DNA of 17,952 nt. Origin: Verrucomicrobiales bacterium (GTDB lineage Bacteria > Verrucomicrobiota > Verrucomicrobiia > Verrucomicrobiales > DEV007). The translations under genes were made by a program, and so were the position numbers. Location of the stretch: contig JACETS010000031.1 of the NCBI GenBank assembly GCA_013911195.1, positions 1 to 17,952 on the forward strand, given 5' to 3'. Under the pieces are notes generated by a model. It did no database searches. It was not told the DNA's origin and saw only the letters and a program-made list of their open reading frames with translations. Below, piece by piece: positions 1 to 6,822 of this stretch; positions within the stretch are counted from its first letter, which is position 1; every line of letters starts with the position of its first letter.

Positions 1-1960
1 AATTTGGATATTTAAATCTTTCATCAAAAGCGTATAAATCAGATGTGTTCTGCGATGCTGTGGTTGCAAATAGAGAAATATCAGAATTAGAGGATATGGA
101 ACTGAAATTTGCGAATTCACTGCCGTGCGAATCTGAGATGTAACCAAACGGTTGATCGTAAGACAATAAATTGAAAATTCTGTCCCCAATATTAATATTT
201 GAGGGTTCTTTCTCCAAGGAACGGCCAAAGTAAGAAATTGCCTCTTTTATTTCACCCTGTTCTGCAAATGAGTGCCCTAAACTTTCATCAGATTTGGCGA
301 AAGCCACCCTTACATCATCTTTTGCTATTATAGCCTCTCGTTCTGCCTTTTGCGCATTGGTTTTTGCCACTTCAGCAGCATTTTGGGCTTTTACCGCAAA
401 CCCCATAGCTCCTAAGGCAATAACAGCAACGACTCCAACTACCGCAGCGAAACGCTTCATGTTGCGAGCTGACTTTGCTCTTGCATCAGCAAGTTCTTGA
501 GCCTGCTCTAGTTCTTTCTGTCTGGCCAGCTCCTTTTCTCGCTCTTCTCTTCGCCCTTCTTCTTCACTAGCTTCAAGAAATTCAGTGGCCACATCAAATC
601 CACCTCCATATAGATCTGCCCATGCCTTGTTGGGCTCGTATTGATCTCTCCAACTTTGAGCTATTTGAAGATCTGGATCGTGATAGAGGCCAGCTTCACC
701 ATTTTTCCAAAGCGATGATGTATCAACAAGTCGTCGATAAACTCTTGCCGATTGCGCTTCCTCTTCCACCCAGTTACGCAATCTTTGCCAAACTCTCATC
801 AAGCTTTCATGAGAAATATCGACAATGGTATTTGCCTCAAGTTCTCTGTTAGAGGGTGGCATTATGAAGGTAACGCCTGGCTGACGATAGGGTTCAATGA
901 CCCTCTTAACATCATCAATGGATTTATTGGTAATGTCTGCAAGCTGTTGGAGGCGCAGTGGGCGCCTTATACCTCGGTTGTCATCACCTTTTTCAGTGAT
1001 TGCTCTAAACATTCTTGTTGCGGTATCTTTAGTGGACTCCTTTTTAAAGGTGGCAAAGATTTCATCGGCGTGAATTGATAAGGCTTTACTCATACCGCCT
1101 ATAGCACGGTAGTCCTCAAGATCTAGTTCCTCCGCGCCCTCTCTATCAACCCATGCATCCCAAGTTCGCATTAACGCGTGTTGGAGGCAGGGTAGTTGAT
1201 CGGATTCAGTTCCTATGTCGTTAAGAAGTCTTTGGAGAAGCCTTGGGGCTAATTTGCCACCACCCACTTTAATTGGCCCCTCGATAACAGACTTATACTC
1301 TTCTCTTGTTAGTCTCGGAATTAAATATTCACCCTCATTAATCTCTTCGGGTAAACCCTCGAATTTTGAGCAATCTCCAATGTAATCAGAACGCATGGTT
1401 ATGATTACATAAATAGGGACGTTGGTTTGCTTCGCCGCTTCTAGAAGCATTGCGATAAAATCATCAGCGGCTTCACCTTCTTCTTCACCAGCTTCACTAT
1501 ATCTGAAAATTTCTTCAAACTGATCGACTACAAGAAGGAAGTTTGTTCCCTCTGGCATATCGGCCTGTCTAATGGTCTCAACGAGCCCCAATCGACTTCT
1601 TCGGAGTGTCGCGTTGAGTTTAAGATGGATGTCATCTTCTTCAGAGTCGTAAATATCTGCGTTAACTAAGGCTTTTGAAAGTTGCTTGAAAGGCCCACCT
1701 CCTGGGTTCATAACCGCAACTTCCCAGTCCGTTCCAGCGTCCAAGAAGGACCCGCCATAAAGTTCCGACAAAAGTCCGCACCTAACTAGAGAGGATTTAC
1801 CACTACCAGAGGTTCCGATAACACCGACGAATCGATTGTCTCTTAAAATTTGTAAAAGTTCTAGGGTCTGGTTCTCTCTTCCAAAGAAAAGATGTTCTTC
1901 ATCACTTTGGAATGGGCGTAGTCCAGGAAAGGGGTTTTGTAAGACTTGCTTATTGGGCAT
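1..1960 (-). CDS. nSTAND1-type P-loop NTPase with transmembrane, TPR-like and probable beta-propeller regions (C-terminus off window)
   Basis: About 653 residues are visible, open to the left edge. The start is the ATG at 1958-1960, right after the neighbour's stop. The N-terminus reads NPFPGLRPF, the usual opening of nSTAND1 NTPases. The Walker A is GTSGSGKS (49-56, Lys55) and the Walker B is VVDQFEEIF (Asp146). They are followed by an MRSDY sensor-like motif and by ISHESLMRVW, typical of the winged-helix end of STAND modules. A charged coiled coil (about 458-500) precedes a hydrophobic segment at 504-523, which is probably membrane-spanning. After a second coil comes a TPR-like stretch (about 565-590), then beta-rich sequence that looks like the start of WD40-type repeats. 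STAND proteins are switch-like NTPases that oligomerise when a sensor region binds a trigger. It lies 10 bp after the cyclase-TIR gene and is probably co-transcribed. The family call is firm; the propeller and biological role are inference. Confidence 0.88.
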   Translation of the reverse strand, partial: MPNKQVLQNPFPGLRPFQSDEEHLFFGRENQTLELLQILRDNRFVGVIGTSGSGKSSLVRCGLLSELYGGSFLDAGTDWEVAVMNPGGGPFKQLSKALVNADIYDSEEDDIHLKLNATLRRSRLGLVETIRQADMPEGTNFLLVVDQFEEIFRYSEAGEEEGEAADDFIAMLLEAAKQTNVPIYVIITMRSDYIGDCSKFEGLPEEINEGEYLIPRLTREEYKSVIEGPIKVGGGKLAPRLLQRLLNDIGTESDQLPCLQHALMRTWDAWVDREGAEELDLEDYRAIGGMSKALSIHADEIFATFKKESTKDTATRMFRAITEKGDDNRGIRRPLRLQQLADITNKSIDDVKRVIEPYRQPGVTFIMPPSNRELEANTIVDISHESLMRVWQRLRNWVEEEAQSARVYRRLVDTSSLWKNGEAGLYHDPDLQIAQSWRDQYEPNKAWADLYGGGFDVATEFLEASEEEGRREEREKELARQKELEQAQELADARAKSARNMKRFAAVVGVVAVIALGAMGFAVKAQNAAEVAKTNAQKAEREAIIAKDDVRVAFAKSDESLGHSFAEQGEIKEAISYFGRSLEKEPSNINIGDRIFNLLSYDQPFGYISDSHGSEFANFSSISSNSDISLFATTASQNTSDLYAFDERFKYPN

Positions 1961-1970
1961 GTGAGGTTAG

Positions 1971-4190
1971 TTATTTCATCGTTTCGATGAATTGAGAAAG
2001 TTCATCGTTGGGGCTAAACGAATCTTCATTTTGTCTTATGATCTGCGCATTGTGAGATTTATATCTCTCTTTACGATGATCATGAGGGGGAGCAATGAAG
2101 ACAGCTTGATTTGTTATTGGTGTTTCACGGCCGTATCCAACGGCTTTAATTAAATCTCTTAATTTGATATCAACCCAGGCTCTAGGTGCAGCGCCGTAAT
2201 AAACCAGAGCGCCGGCGCAGTTGATTAAATTCTCTTGGTGTAGGGCTTTGACATCGGCTTCGTCTCCATCGAAGGCTGGAAGACAGACCTCAAGGCCTTC
2301 CTTGAATAAATAATCTTCAAGTTCCTCAACAGCTTCTTCGTCACGCTGTTCGCAAATGAGGTAGATGAGCTTGGAGTCGGTAACAGGTTTGACCGCTTTG
2401 TTGGCATCGTCATCAGCCTGTTTCTTTTGCTCCTCCATGAGACGGAAAATATCTCTTTTTAAAGTGCTGATACTTCCTTCGATAAGTTCAGCAGAGGAAT
2501 GCAACGCAGGGTCCTCTTGGATTTTCTCCAAAAGTTCAATTTGTTTGGGCTCCGCATCAGAAAAATCTCGTGGGCTCCAAATGAAGCGCTTTAATCCATC
2601 CTTGGCTTTGTCGGATGTGAATCTTAAGAGTATTTCACTGATAGATGATGAGGCGCCTTCAGGAATGATTCCATAACGATCTCCCATTAGATGAATTGAA
2701 GTCACGCAATCGGAGATCATTTCTTCTAGGGTATCATTTATTTCATCTGCGGATAAGGGGAGGGGATGATCGGGGACAACATGATACCCATGCTCCTTTA
2801 ATTCCCTTTTGATCGTGTCATACTCTTTGGTGAGATCGCGCGTTGTAGGGGCGAGAAAGATTTTTTCTTTATTCTCTACGCTGACACCAGAATCAGATCC
2901 CTCTTTGTTTGATGATCTTTGCTTTTTGATGGACTCACAAAGCTCATAGGCGAGATCATAAACTCTTTCATAGTAACGTTGCTTGGAATCTTCTCCCAAG
3001 TTTTCGTTAAATTCACGAACCTTACCAGTGCTTGGTTCTCTTTCGAAAAATTCAAGTCCAGGGCACTTGGTAATTACTGAAGAAATGGAATTTGGGGCCG
3101 AATCGAGGGCAACTGGCATTTTAATGGCGTTAACCACTGTGGCCTCAGAGGGTGCTCCTGATCCGGTCTGAGTCGAAATCGTTTCTGGGTTGTAGATAAT
3201 CTCCATCTCCTTCTGACAACCAGGAGAATTGGTAAATGGTGGAGAGATGACAGGGACGACTGCTTTTGCCTCTGATAATTCTTTTGCGAGACCACCACCC
3301 GAGCCGATGGATTCAAAGGCTTTTCCACTTAGTCTGGATATTTTGAATTCTTCACCAGAGAGTTGCTCCATTCTCACTTTGAGGTTTCGCTGAAGTTGAG
3401 TAATCCAACCCTCCTCTCCAGATATTAAAGGTTCATTATCAACCTCCGCATAACTGATCAGGACATCGGAGTCTTCAATGTCTACTGGCTCTGGTTCGGG
3501 CCCTTTGTCATTAGGTGGTTCTGGGGTCGGTGACTCATTAGGAGAATCAGCTCTACGAGCTTTTTTAGAACCGCCTGGTGGAGTAAAAGGGGCTAGACCC
3601 TCAAGTCCAATTTCAAAGATCTCAATGTTTTCCTCATTGCCATCTATCTCATAGCTACCATGAGATTTCCAAGTTGGGGGAGCCAATACTTGATCTGTTA
3701 GGCCAGAATCAGGGTGTTGTCTTACAAATTGTTTAGCGTCGTCATAGACAACTCGTGTCATGAGGATTTGACTCGCTCCTCCGAGATCCATGACTCGAGC
3801 GACGAGGTTGATGGGCATTCCAACAGCACGGGTTCCTCCACGGTTTGTTTCATCCATTTCTGTGACGACTCCCATATTAAGCCCCATTCGTACGTTAATG
3901 GATTCTCCTTCACATTTTTCTAAGCTGAATCTGAACTGAAGTCTCAAAGCTGTGTTGACGGCATCACTCGGATCAATAAATTTTATGAGGAAACCGTCGC
4001 CTGTTTCGTTGAGTATTTTTGCACCTTCAATGTTGGAGAGGCAATCCTTTATGATTTCATCATGCCTATGAACATAATTCGTGTAGGAATTGGTTCCTAA
4101 CTTCTGTTGAAGGGCAACAGAGCCGACAATATCGGTAAACATCAATGCCGCAATTTGCTTGCTAGGTCCTTTGATGTTTGTTTCGTCCAT
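1971..4190 (-). CDS. Class III nucleotidyl cyclase - TIR - DUF4062-like - TIR-like multidomain protein
   Basis: This 739-residue protein has four modules. Residues 10-195 are a class III cyclase homology domain: metal aspartates Asp20 (FTDIVGS) and Asp65 (TGDGF), and transition-state Asn128 and Arg132 (NLVAR). The two purine-selecting positions are Asn61 and Arg121 instead of the usual Lys and Asp. A Pro/Glu-rich linker (204-238) leads to a TIR domain (about 240-420) with DVLISYA, SPPF (316-319) and CQKE; Glu328 sits at the place of the NADase glutamate. Residues 442-535 (IFLAPTTRDL, HLMGDRYG) resemble DUF4062. Residues 607-739 look like a second TIR-like fold (LIYLICEQRD, VYYGAAPRAW) without an obvious catalytic Glu. 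No signal peptide or membrane segment is seen. It is the first gene of the unit with the nSTAND NTPase. Likely roles are nucleotide signalling and NAD cleavage or protein assembly. Cyclase and first TIR are confident; activity is inferred. Confidence 0.87.
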   Translation of the reverse strand: MDETNIKGPSKQIAALMFTDIVGSVALQQKLGTNSYTNYVHRHDEIIKDCLSNIEGAKILNETGDGFLIKFIDPSDAVNTALRLQFRFSLEKCEGESINVRMGLNMGVVTEMDETNRGGTRAVGMPINLVARVMDLGGASQILMTRVVYDDAKQFVRQHPDSGLTDQVLAPPTWKSHGSYEIDGNEENIEIFEIGLEGLAPFTPPGGSKKARRADSPNESPTPEPPNDKGPEPEPVDIEDSDVLISYAEVDNEPLISGEEGWITQLQRNLKVRMEQLSGEEFKISRLSGKAFESIGSGGGLAKELSEAKAVVPVISPPFTNSPGCQKEMEIIYNPETISTQTGSGAPSEATVVNAIKMPVALDSAPNSISSVITKCPGLEFFEREPSTGKVREFNENLGEDSKQRYYERVYDLAYELCESIKKQRSSNKEGSDSGVSVENKEKIFLAPTTRDLTKEYDTIKRELKEHGYHVVPDHPLPLSADEINDTLEEMISDCVTSIHLMGDRYGIIPEGASSSISEILLRFTSDKAKDGLKRFIWSPRDFSDAEPKQIELLEKIQEDPALHSSAELIEGSISTLKRDIFRLMEEQKKQADDDANKAVKPVTDSKLIYLICEQRDEEAVEELEDYLFKEGLEVCLPAFDGDEADVKALHQENLINCAGALVYYGAAPRAWVDIKLRDLIKAVGYGRETPITNQAVFIAPPHDHRKERYKSHNAQIIRQNEDSFSPNDELSQFIETMK

Positions 4191-4225
4191 TTATGCTTAA
4201 TTTTTAGAGTTTATTTTATCCTTCC

Positions 4226-4264
4226 TTAAATCTCTTTTGCTAGCGCTCAGGGACTGAGATTTAA
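4226..4264. repeat. 9-bp inverted repeat in the predicted 5' leader of the cyclase-TIR gene
   Basis: The arms TTAAATCTC (4226-4234) and GAGATTTAA (4256-4264) are perfect complements with a 21-base spacer. Read on the minus strand the structure starts just after the predicted transcription start and ends about 36 bases before the ATG. It could be an operator or an RNA hairpin; a smaller overlapping dyad (CTCAG/CTGAG, 4246-4258) would compete with it. Confidence 0.4.
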
Positions 4265-4272
4265 TATTTTAT

Positions 4273-4301
4273 AATATATGAATAAGCATTAATAATGCCA
4301 A
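4273..4301 (-). promoter_or_regulatory. Sigma70-like promoter for the cyclase-TIR/nSTAND unit
   Basis: On the minus strand a -35 box TTGGCA (4296-4301, 5/6 to consensus) is followed after exactly 17 bases by a -10 box TATATT (4273-4278, 5/6). The predicted start is near 4266, giving a leader of about 76 bases before the ATG at 4190. The short palindrome GCATTA-A-TAATGC (about 4286-4298) lies between the two boxes and overlaps the -35 box, a typical place for an operator. This is a sequence match only. Confidence 0.5.
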
Positions 4302-4354
4302 TAATAATGTGTTAGTAAATTATTTTCTTTTGGAAAAAAATGGCACATTATTAT
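4301..4354. repeat. 11-bp inverted repeat upstream of the cyclase-TIR promoter
   Basis: The arms ATAATAATGTG (4301-4311) and CACATTATTAT (4344-4354) are perfect complements separated by 32 bases. The proximal arm touches the -35 box of the predicted promoter. It may be a pair of regulator half-sites, but the AT-rich composition lowers the significance. Confidence 0.35.
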
Positions 4355-4494
4355 CCTTGATAATCTTGGCATAATAAATTGTTAGGAATTCATCAATTTA
4401 TTCCAAGCAAAGCTAATAGATTCTAACAAATGCAATTATTTACGCTAAAGGTATAAATAAAAGAGTAAAATGTTAGGGGTTAGAGTTTAACCCG

Positions 4495-4527
4495 TATTAA
4501 AAGACTTAACTAAATAGTTTAGTTAAG
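4495..4527 (-). terminator. Intrinsic terminator of the rpoA-rplQ unit
   Basis: A perfect 10-bp inverted repeat (CTTAACTAAA at 4505-4514, TTTAGTTAAG at 4518-4527) with a 3-base loop lies 14 bases after the rplQ stop. On the minus strand it is followed by TCTTTTAATA. The stem is AT-rich, so the terminator may be leaky, but its position is right for ending the rpoA-rplQ message. Confidence 0.6.
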
Positions 4528-4541
4528 AGGCTAAAGCTGAA

Positions 4542-4985
4542 TTAAGCCTCGGCTTTGGCTGGAGCGGCTTCAGCCGTTTCAGCAGTTGGCTCGATGAAGG
4601 TATCGACCCACTTGATTTGAGCCATTAGAGCCGAGTCGCTTTGCCTTGGTCCTAATTTGGTGATTCTTGTATATCCACCTTTACGCTCTAAAGAGGCATG
4701 AGCAACTTTAGTGAAAAGAGTTTTAACCACGTTTTTATGTCTCAGAAAAGCTAATGCTTGCCTACGATAATGAACGCCTTTGGCTTTCTCACCACTTGAG
4801 TCAGCATTAATACCTTTTTTACCAAGAGTAACCATTTTCTCAGCAATAGGGCGTAAGGCTTTAGCTTTAGCTAGAGTGGTTCTGATTTCACCTTCTTCAA
4901 TAAGACTACAAGCTTGGTTGGCAAGAAGTGCACGACGCTGAGCTTTGTTTCTTTGAAGTTTTTTGGTTTTATGGCGATGTCTCAT
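4542..4985 (-). CDS. rplQ: 50S ribosomal protein L17
   Basis: Ribosomal protein L17 of the large subunit. The 147-residue product starts MRHRHKTKKLQRNKAQRRAL, the hallmark L17 N-terminus, and continues with the expected LIEEGEIRTTLAKAKALRP and ERKGGYTRITKLGPRQSDSA blocks. The core is of normal length; the last 20 or so residues form an Ala/Glu-rich tail beyond it. The ATG at 4983-4985 is preceded by AGG at 8 bases, one of the few recognisable ribosome-binding sites in the window. It follows rpoA on the same strand, as in most bacteria, but the gap is 117 bases and holds a stem-loop and a possible internal promoter. A terminator follows. Identification is secure. Confidence 0.97.
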   Translation of the reverse strand: MRHRHKTKKLQRNKAQRRALLANQACSLIEEGEIRTTLAKAKALRPIAEKMVTLGKKGINADSSGEKAKGVHYRRQALAFLRHKNVVKTLFTKVAHASLERKGGYTRITKLGPRQSDSALMAQIKWVDTFIEPTAETAEAAPAKAEA

Positions 4986-5019
4986 TATTTTAACCTGATT
5001 AAGTGGTCGGCAGGCTTTA

Positions 5020-5070
5020 CGCTGCGCGAGGGGGGTGGCAATTATAGAGCAACATTACCCTCGCGCAACG
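5020..5070 (-). promoter_or_regulatory. GC-rich intercistronic stem-loop between rpoA and rplQ
   Basis: In the minus-strand RNA the segment at 5058-5070 pairs with 5020-5032 to give a continuous 13-bp stem (CGUUGCGCGAGGG with CCCUCGCGCAGCG), including one U-G wobble that would be a C-A mismatch in the opposite strand. The loop is about 25 bases. No U-run follows on the rplQ side, so it is not a simple terminator. It starts 32 bases after the rpoA stop and ends 34 bases before rplQ. It could be a processing site, a mRNA-stability element or a regulatory leader for rplQ. Confidence 0.5.
5041..5068 (-). promoter_or_regulatory. Possible internal promoter for rplQ
   Basis: A perfect -10 hexamer TATAAT (5041-5046, minus strand) lies in the loop of the rpoA-rplQ stem-loop. 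The -35 candidate TTGCGC (5063-5068) is 16 bases upstream but matches consensus at only half its positions. Initiation would be near 5034, at the edge of the distal stem arm. It is an alternative explanation for the same sequence. Confidence 0.3.
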
Positions 5071-5102
5071 CGAATTTGTTGTGTAATTGACTAAATTTAC
5101 TC

Positions 5103-6179
5103 CTAATCGTCCAAATTGGCCGCAATGAGGTCTTCCAAGCCAGGTCCAGCTGTCGGTAATTGAGCATGCAGTGTTGGCTGAGCAAATGCTTGATCAAGAA
5201 GGCTTGGATCAAGCTGCATTCCAAGTGAGAGACCCAATTCTGTGAGTTTATCTTTAATTTCGTTAAGTGATTTTTTACCAAAATTACGATATTTGAGCAT
5301 TTCTGCTTCGGATTTGAGGGCCAACTGACCAACTGTCGTAATGTTGGCGTTATTAAGGCAGTTTGCAGCACGAACAGACAGTTCGATTTCGTTAACGCTC
5401 ATGTTAAGCAGTTTACGTAGTTCGGCATTCTCCTCACTTTCTGATTCTGGCTTATTATCAAATTCAATTTGGTCATCATCGTAATTAACGAAAACATCGA
5501 GATGATGCCTGAGAATTGCTGAAGATTGGGTAAGAGCTTCATGAGGTTCAAGTCGACCATCGGTCCAAACTTCAAGAATTAGTTTATCGTAGTCTGTTCT
5601 CTGTCCAACACGGGTATTTTCAACAAGATATTTCACCCTAGTCACAGGAGAGAAAATAGAATCAATAGGAATAACACCGATTGGCATATCTTCTCTATTG
5701 TTATCTTCGCCACTCGCAAATCCTCTGCCCACTCTAACTTCCATTTCGCATTCGAAAGTGGTTTCTCTGTCTAGTGTGCAAATTACCTGATCTTTGTTAA
5801 CTACTTCATATTGAGAGTCTTCAGTAATATCACCAGCAGTCACTTCACCTTCTTTAGTGACTTTTAGATCTAGCATCTTTGGATCCTTGTTTTCGAAGTG
5901 CTTAAACTTAACTTTTTTCAAATTAAGGACGATATCAGTAATATCTTCAACGACACCCGGAAGGCTTCCGAATTCATGTTGTGCACCCTTAATTTTTACA
6001 GAAGTGATCGAAGCTCCCTCAAGAGAAGAGAGTAAAACTCTCCTCAAGGAGTTTCCAACAGTGTGGCCATATCCTGCATCAAATGGTTCTGCAGTGAACT
6101 TTGAATATGATTCTGTTGATGTGTCCTCATCTTTGATGAGCCTGTCAGGCATTTCAAACCTAGCTAGTCTTATTGGCAT
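5103..6179 (-). CDS. rpoA: DNA-directed RNA polymerase subunit alpha
   Basis: The alpha subunit, which dimerises to nucleate RNA polymerase assembly and contacts promoter UP elements and activators. The 358-residue product carries the N-terminal domain signature EPFDAGYGHTVGNSLRRVLL near residues 31-50 and the assembly motif LPGVVEDITDIVLNLK. The C-terminal domain (about 260-325) has NMSVNEIELSVRAANCL and YRNFGKKSLNEIKDKL, including the DNA-binding helix-hairpin-helix. It is slightly longer than typical (about 315-340) because of a tail after LGLSLGM. No Shine-Dalgarno is seen; the ATG follows an A-rich stretch. rplQ follows on the same strand. The genes usually found upstream (rpsM, rpsK, rpsD) are absent, and a terminator of the preceding gene separates it, so it must have its own promoter in 6180-6350. 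Confidence 0.98.
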   Translation of the reverse strand: MPIRLARFEMPDRLIKDEDTSTESYSKFTAEPFDAGYGHTVGNSLRRVLLSSLEGASITSVKIKGAQHEFGSLPGVVEDITDIVLNLKKVKFKHFENKDPKMLDLKVTKEGEVTAGDITEDSQYEVVNKDQVICTLDRETTFECEMEVRVGRGFASGEDNNREDMPIGVIPIDSIFSPVTRVKYLVENTRVGQRTDYDKLILEVWTDGRLEPHEALTQSSAILRHHLDVFVNYDDDQIEFDNKPESESEENAELRKLLNMSVNEIELSVRAANCLNNANITTVGQLALKSEAEMLKYRNFGKKSLNEIKDKLTELGLSLGMQLDPSLLDQAFAQPTLHAQLPTAGPGLEDLIAANLDD

Positions 6180-6350
6180 ATTTTTTCTTTTGTTAGCCGG
6201 GTTACCCCTGGCGAGTCAGTGAACAGTCTTAGAATTTAGTCTGCACCCAAGGACCTACGGCTTATTAATTTCTCGCGGATGAGACAATGGAATAAAAAAA
6301 AAAGAATTCAAGTAGGTATTATTAAATAATTTATTGGCTTATAAGCACAA
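6180..6350 (-). other. Leader/promoter region of rpoA
   Basis: This region lies between the terminator of the upstream gene and the rpoA ATG, so it should hold the rpoA promoter. A run of ten A (6294-6303) reads as T10 on the minus strand. Several AT-rich hexamers are possible -10 boxes, but no pair with good spacing stands out. A short dyad (CCGGGTTACCCC, near 6197-6208) lies in the leader. No gene is seen. Confidence 0.35.
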
Positions 6351-6376
6351 AAAAACCCACCTAATGGTGGGTTTTT
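6351..6376 (-). terminator. Strong intrinsic terminator after the TIGR04073-family gene
   Basis: A perfect 11-bp stem (6351-6361 with 6366-6376) closes a 4-base loop. The minus-strand RNA forms ACCCACC...GGUGGGU followed by seven U, and sits 23 bases past the stop of the gene at 6400-6822. It insulates rpoA from that gene. On the plus strand the U-run is only five, so it could act weakly in that direction, though no plus-strand gene feeds into it. Confidence 0.85.
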
Positions 6377-6399
6377 AAGGGTTTTAAGAAATTATGTGT

Positions 6400-6822
6400 C
6401 TACCAGTTAAGAGATCTACCAGTATCAAATTTACTCTGAAATCCTAGTTCAGGTGCAAGTTCTGAGTATCCATGGTTTAAATCCCACCAAATGCTCTTGC
6501 CACCGTAATCTGGTCTGTAGCTACCTTTGTAAGTCTCGATTGGAAAAGTAACGAACTCAAAAACACCATATCCAGCACGTACTAGAGATCTGTAAGTGCC
6601 GTTTATTAATCCTGAACTTGCTGCATAAATGGAGCCTTCAGAATCAAGTGTTTTTGCCCAAGTACTTGGTATTTCATTGATACCGAACAGGATATTACCA
6701 ACGGCTCTGGAAAGTTTGCGAATTGGGGTTTGTTTGCCTCCTGGAGGTGATTGAATATCTCCAAGAGATATTCCTCCGATTAAAAGGCTCGTAGCTAGGG
6801 TTAATACAATGAATTTTTTCAT
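6400..6822 (-). CDS. Small exported protein of the TIGR04073 (exosortase system-associated) family
   Basis: A 140-residue protein with an N-terminal signal peptide: MKKFIVLTLATSLLIGG with likely cleavage near residue 21. The mature part has the conserved pattern of the TIGR04073 family: KLSRAVGNILFGINEIPST (about 36-54) and GTYRSLVRAGYGVFEFVTFP (about 75-94). This family is known from Verrucomicrobia and often co-occurs with exosortase/PEP-CTERM sorting genes; its biochemical function is not established. No exosortase or PEP-CTERM substrate is seen in the window. The gene stands alone: it is divergent from the GreA-like gene and closed by a strong terminator, so it is probably monocistronic. 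The ATG follows ACTAAA with no Shine-Dalgarno. Family call is fairly firm; function unknown. Confidence 0.82.
   Translation of the reverse strand: MKKFIVLTLATSLLIGGISLGDIQSPPGGKQTPIRKLSRAVGNILFGINEIPSTWAKTLDSEGSIYAASSGLINGTYRSLVRAGYGVFEFVTFPIETYKGSYRPDYGGKSIWWDLNHGYSELAPELGFQSKFDTGRSLNW

Larger units (their letters stand above)
4191..4541. other. AT-rich intergenic region between rplQ and the cyclase-TIR gene
   Basis: No gene is supported in these 351 bases. The stretch holds the rplQ terminator at its rplQ end and a sigma70-like promoter for the cyclase-TIR unit near its other end. Between them it is very AT-rich and carries several perfect inverted repeats: 4226-4234/4256-4264, 4301-4311/4344-4354, 4373-4381/4394-4402, and a short odd palindrome around 4286-4298. 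Such dyads arise by chance more often in AT-rich DNA, so only those touching the promoter or the leader deserve weight. Confidence 0.7.

Noticed and set aside
622..1078. Plus-strand open frames opposite the nSTAND gene
   Set aside because: They match no family and lie antisense to a continuous coding frame with clear nSTAND motifs.
4341..4359. TGGCAC resembling a sigma54 -24 element on the plus strand
   Set aside because: No TTGC/GC element at the required 5-base spacing, and no plus-strand gene lies downstream before rplQ on the opposite strand.
4266..4402. AATAAT-type short repeats as a CRISPR or satellite array
   Set aside because: No regular repeat-spacer spacing and no repeat of sufficient length; explained by AT-rich composition.
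5042..5371. Minus-strand frame overlapping the rpoA end and the intercistronic gap
   Set aside because: It is out of frame with conserved rpoA sequence and has no recognisable features.
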